From positions 1 through 7,484 of the forward strand of contig PMKA01000056.1 in assembly GCA_003157575.1 (NCBI GenBank): DNA of 7,484 nucleotides. The letters run 5' to 3'. The DNA is from Opitutia bacterium (GTDB lineage Bacteria > Verrucomicrobiota > Verrucomicrobiia > Opitutales > Opitutaceae). The notes beneath the pieces were generated by a model, which made no database searches, had not been told where the DNA came from, and saw only the letters and a program-made list of their open reading frames with translations. Shown one piece after another: positions 6,707 through 7,484 of this stretch (its first letter is position 1; every line of letters begins with the position of its first letter). The position numbers and the translations under genes are program-made.

Positions 6707-7484
6707 ATGCACTTTACTCGCATCCAGCTGAAGAACTGGAGGAACTTTGTTAGTGTGGATCTGAGGCTTGGCGAGCGGTTGTTTATCACTGGACCGAACG
6801 CCAGCGGGAAATCCAATCTGCTGGATGTATTCCGATTCCTGCGCGACATTGCGAAAACAGGTGGCGGGCTGCAGCAAGCGGTGAAGGAGCGAGGCGATCT
6901 CTCCAGGATACGCTGTTTGGCCGCCCGCCGTTATCCCGATGTCGAGATCGAGGTGGAACTTAAAGACTTGGATGGCCCGGAGCCGAAAGCGTGGCGATAC
7001 AGCATTGGGCTCAGGCAGGAGCCACGAGGCCAGCGGCGGGTGTTGCTTACGCACGAGCGCGTCTGGCTGAATGGCCAGCAGCTGTTGAACCGTCCGGATG
7101 CGAACGACGATAAAGATGAATTGCGGCTGACTGAAACCAATCTGGAACATATTGCGGCGAACAAAGAGTTCCGGCCGATTGCCGAGGTCTTTCAGAAGAC
7201 GCTCTACCTCCATTTGGTGCCGCAGCTGTTGAAGTTTCCACACCTGGCAAACCGTGAGACGGTGGGCGAGGATCCCTTTGGCGTGAGGTTCTTGGAACGA
7301 GTGATGGAAACACCCGACAAGACCCGGAAGGCGCGGCTGAAAAGAATCGAGGAAGCGTTGCGAATCGCGGTGCCGGAGTTGAAGAACCTCACCGATATCC
7401 GCGACGAGAAGGGGTTGCCGCACCTGGAGGCAGTTTACCAACATTGGCGACCACAGGGCGCAAGGGTGTCCGGTATTGGGATCA
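6707..7484 (+). CDS. AAA/SMC-like ATPase, N-terminal part (C-terminus beyond window)
   Basis: The frame is open from ATG 6707 to the right edge, giving 259 codons plus one base. The start MHFTRIQLKNWRNF is a first beta-strand typical of RecF/SMC/OLD-type ATPases. Walker A is GPNASGKSN at residues 29-37, with Lys35 and Ser36 expected to contact nucleotide phosphate. The ABC-type signature, Walker B and any nuclease domain would come later and cannot be judged. Residues 60-250 are alpha/beta with charged helices and no membrane segment, so the protein is presumably cytoplasmic. The ATG is chosen because it begins exactly at the conserved strand; the Shine-Dalgarno site is weak (AAGAG ends 16 bases upstream). 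From memory, related stand-alone ATPases of about 380-400 residues often precede a DUF4276 (TOPRIM-like) gene in presumed phage-defence pairs, but this is not visible here. Two 60-base samples count 58% and 50% GC against 68% in each long gene. Confidence 0.85.
   Translation, partial: MHFTRIQLKNWRNFVSVDLRLGERLFITGPNASGKSNLLDVFRFLRDIAKTGGGLQQAVKERGDLSRIRCLAARRYPDVEIEVELKDLDGPEPKAWRYSIGLRQEPRGQRRVLLTHERVWLNGQQLLNRPDANDDKDELRLTETNLEHIAANKEFRPIAEVFQKTLYLHLVPQLLKFPHLANRETVGEDPFGVRFLERVMETPDKTRKARLKRIEEALRIAVPELKNLTDIRDEKGLPHLEAVYQHWRPQGARVSGIGI

Noticed and set aside
6553..6753. Plus-strand open frame of 66 codons before and into the ATPase
   Set aside because: It overlaps the ATPase start in another frame, crosses the inverted repeat and shows no domain or ribosome site.

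Overview
The window looks like part of a high-GC, Gram-negative bacterial chromosome. Two long genes are read outwards from a shared 294-base gap, and a third, lower-GC gene begins near the right edge. Two 60-base samples, one from each long gene, both count 68% GC (41/60), and codon third positions are strongly G/C. Both long genes start with plausible export signals. One is a DUF3857/transglutaminase-type exported protein and the other a PA14-bearing GH31 enzyme. Together with weak Shine-Dalgarno sites and REP-type intergenic hairpins, this would fit Verrucomicrobiota (Opitutales-like) or a neighbouring phylum. That placement is an inference with low to moderate confidence, because no rRNA or other marker gene is present.

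Positions 1-3327 (minus strand) are one open frame of 1109 codons running off the left edge. It encodes an exported protein with two DUF3857-transglutaminase units in tandem, offset by about 620 residues. The first unit keeps a Cys-His-Asp triad. In the second, Cys and His are replaced by Ala and Thr, so it is probably a pseudoenzyme. Positions 3328-3621 separate this gene from the next and hold three hairpins of identical 22-nt layout. Each is preceded by GTAG on its own strand, which is the signature of REP elements. The first two face each other like a REPIN/BIME. Positions 3622-6489 (plus strand) encode a complete exported GH31 alpha-xylosidase-like enzyme with a PA14 domain inserted after the N-terminal beta-sandwich.

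Positions 6490-6706 are a gap with an imperfect inverted repeat and no clear terminator or promoter. Positions 6707-7484 (plus strand) are the first 259 codons of an ATPase with Walker A motif GPNASGKSN, cut by the right edge. Two 60-base samples of it count 58% and 50% GC, below the two long genes, which hints at separate acquisition. Such ATPases often sit in defence or mobile gene pairs, but the partner gene would lie outside the window.

The two long genes are divergent and not an operon. Nothing in the sequence links the transglutaminase-like protein to xyloside degradation. No tRNA, rRNA, CRISPR array, insertion sequence or riboswitch was seen. Several long frames on the opposite strands are shadows caused by high-GC codon use.
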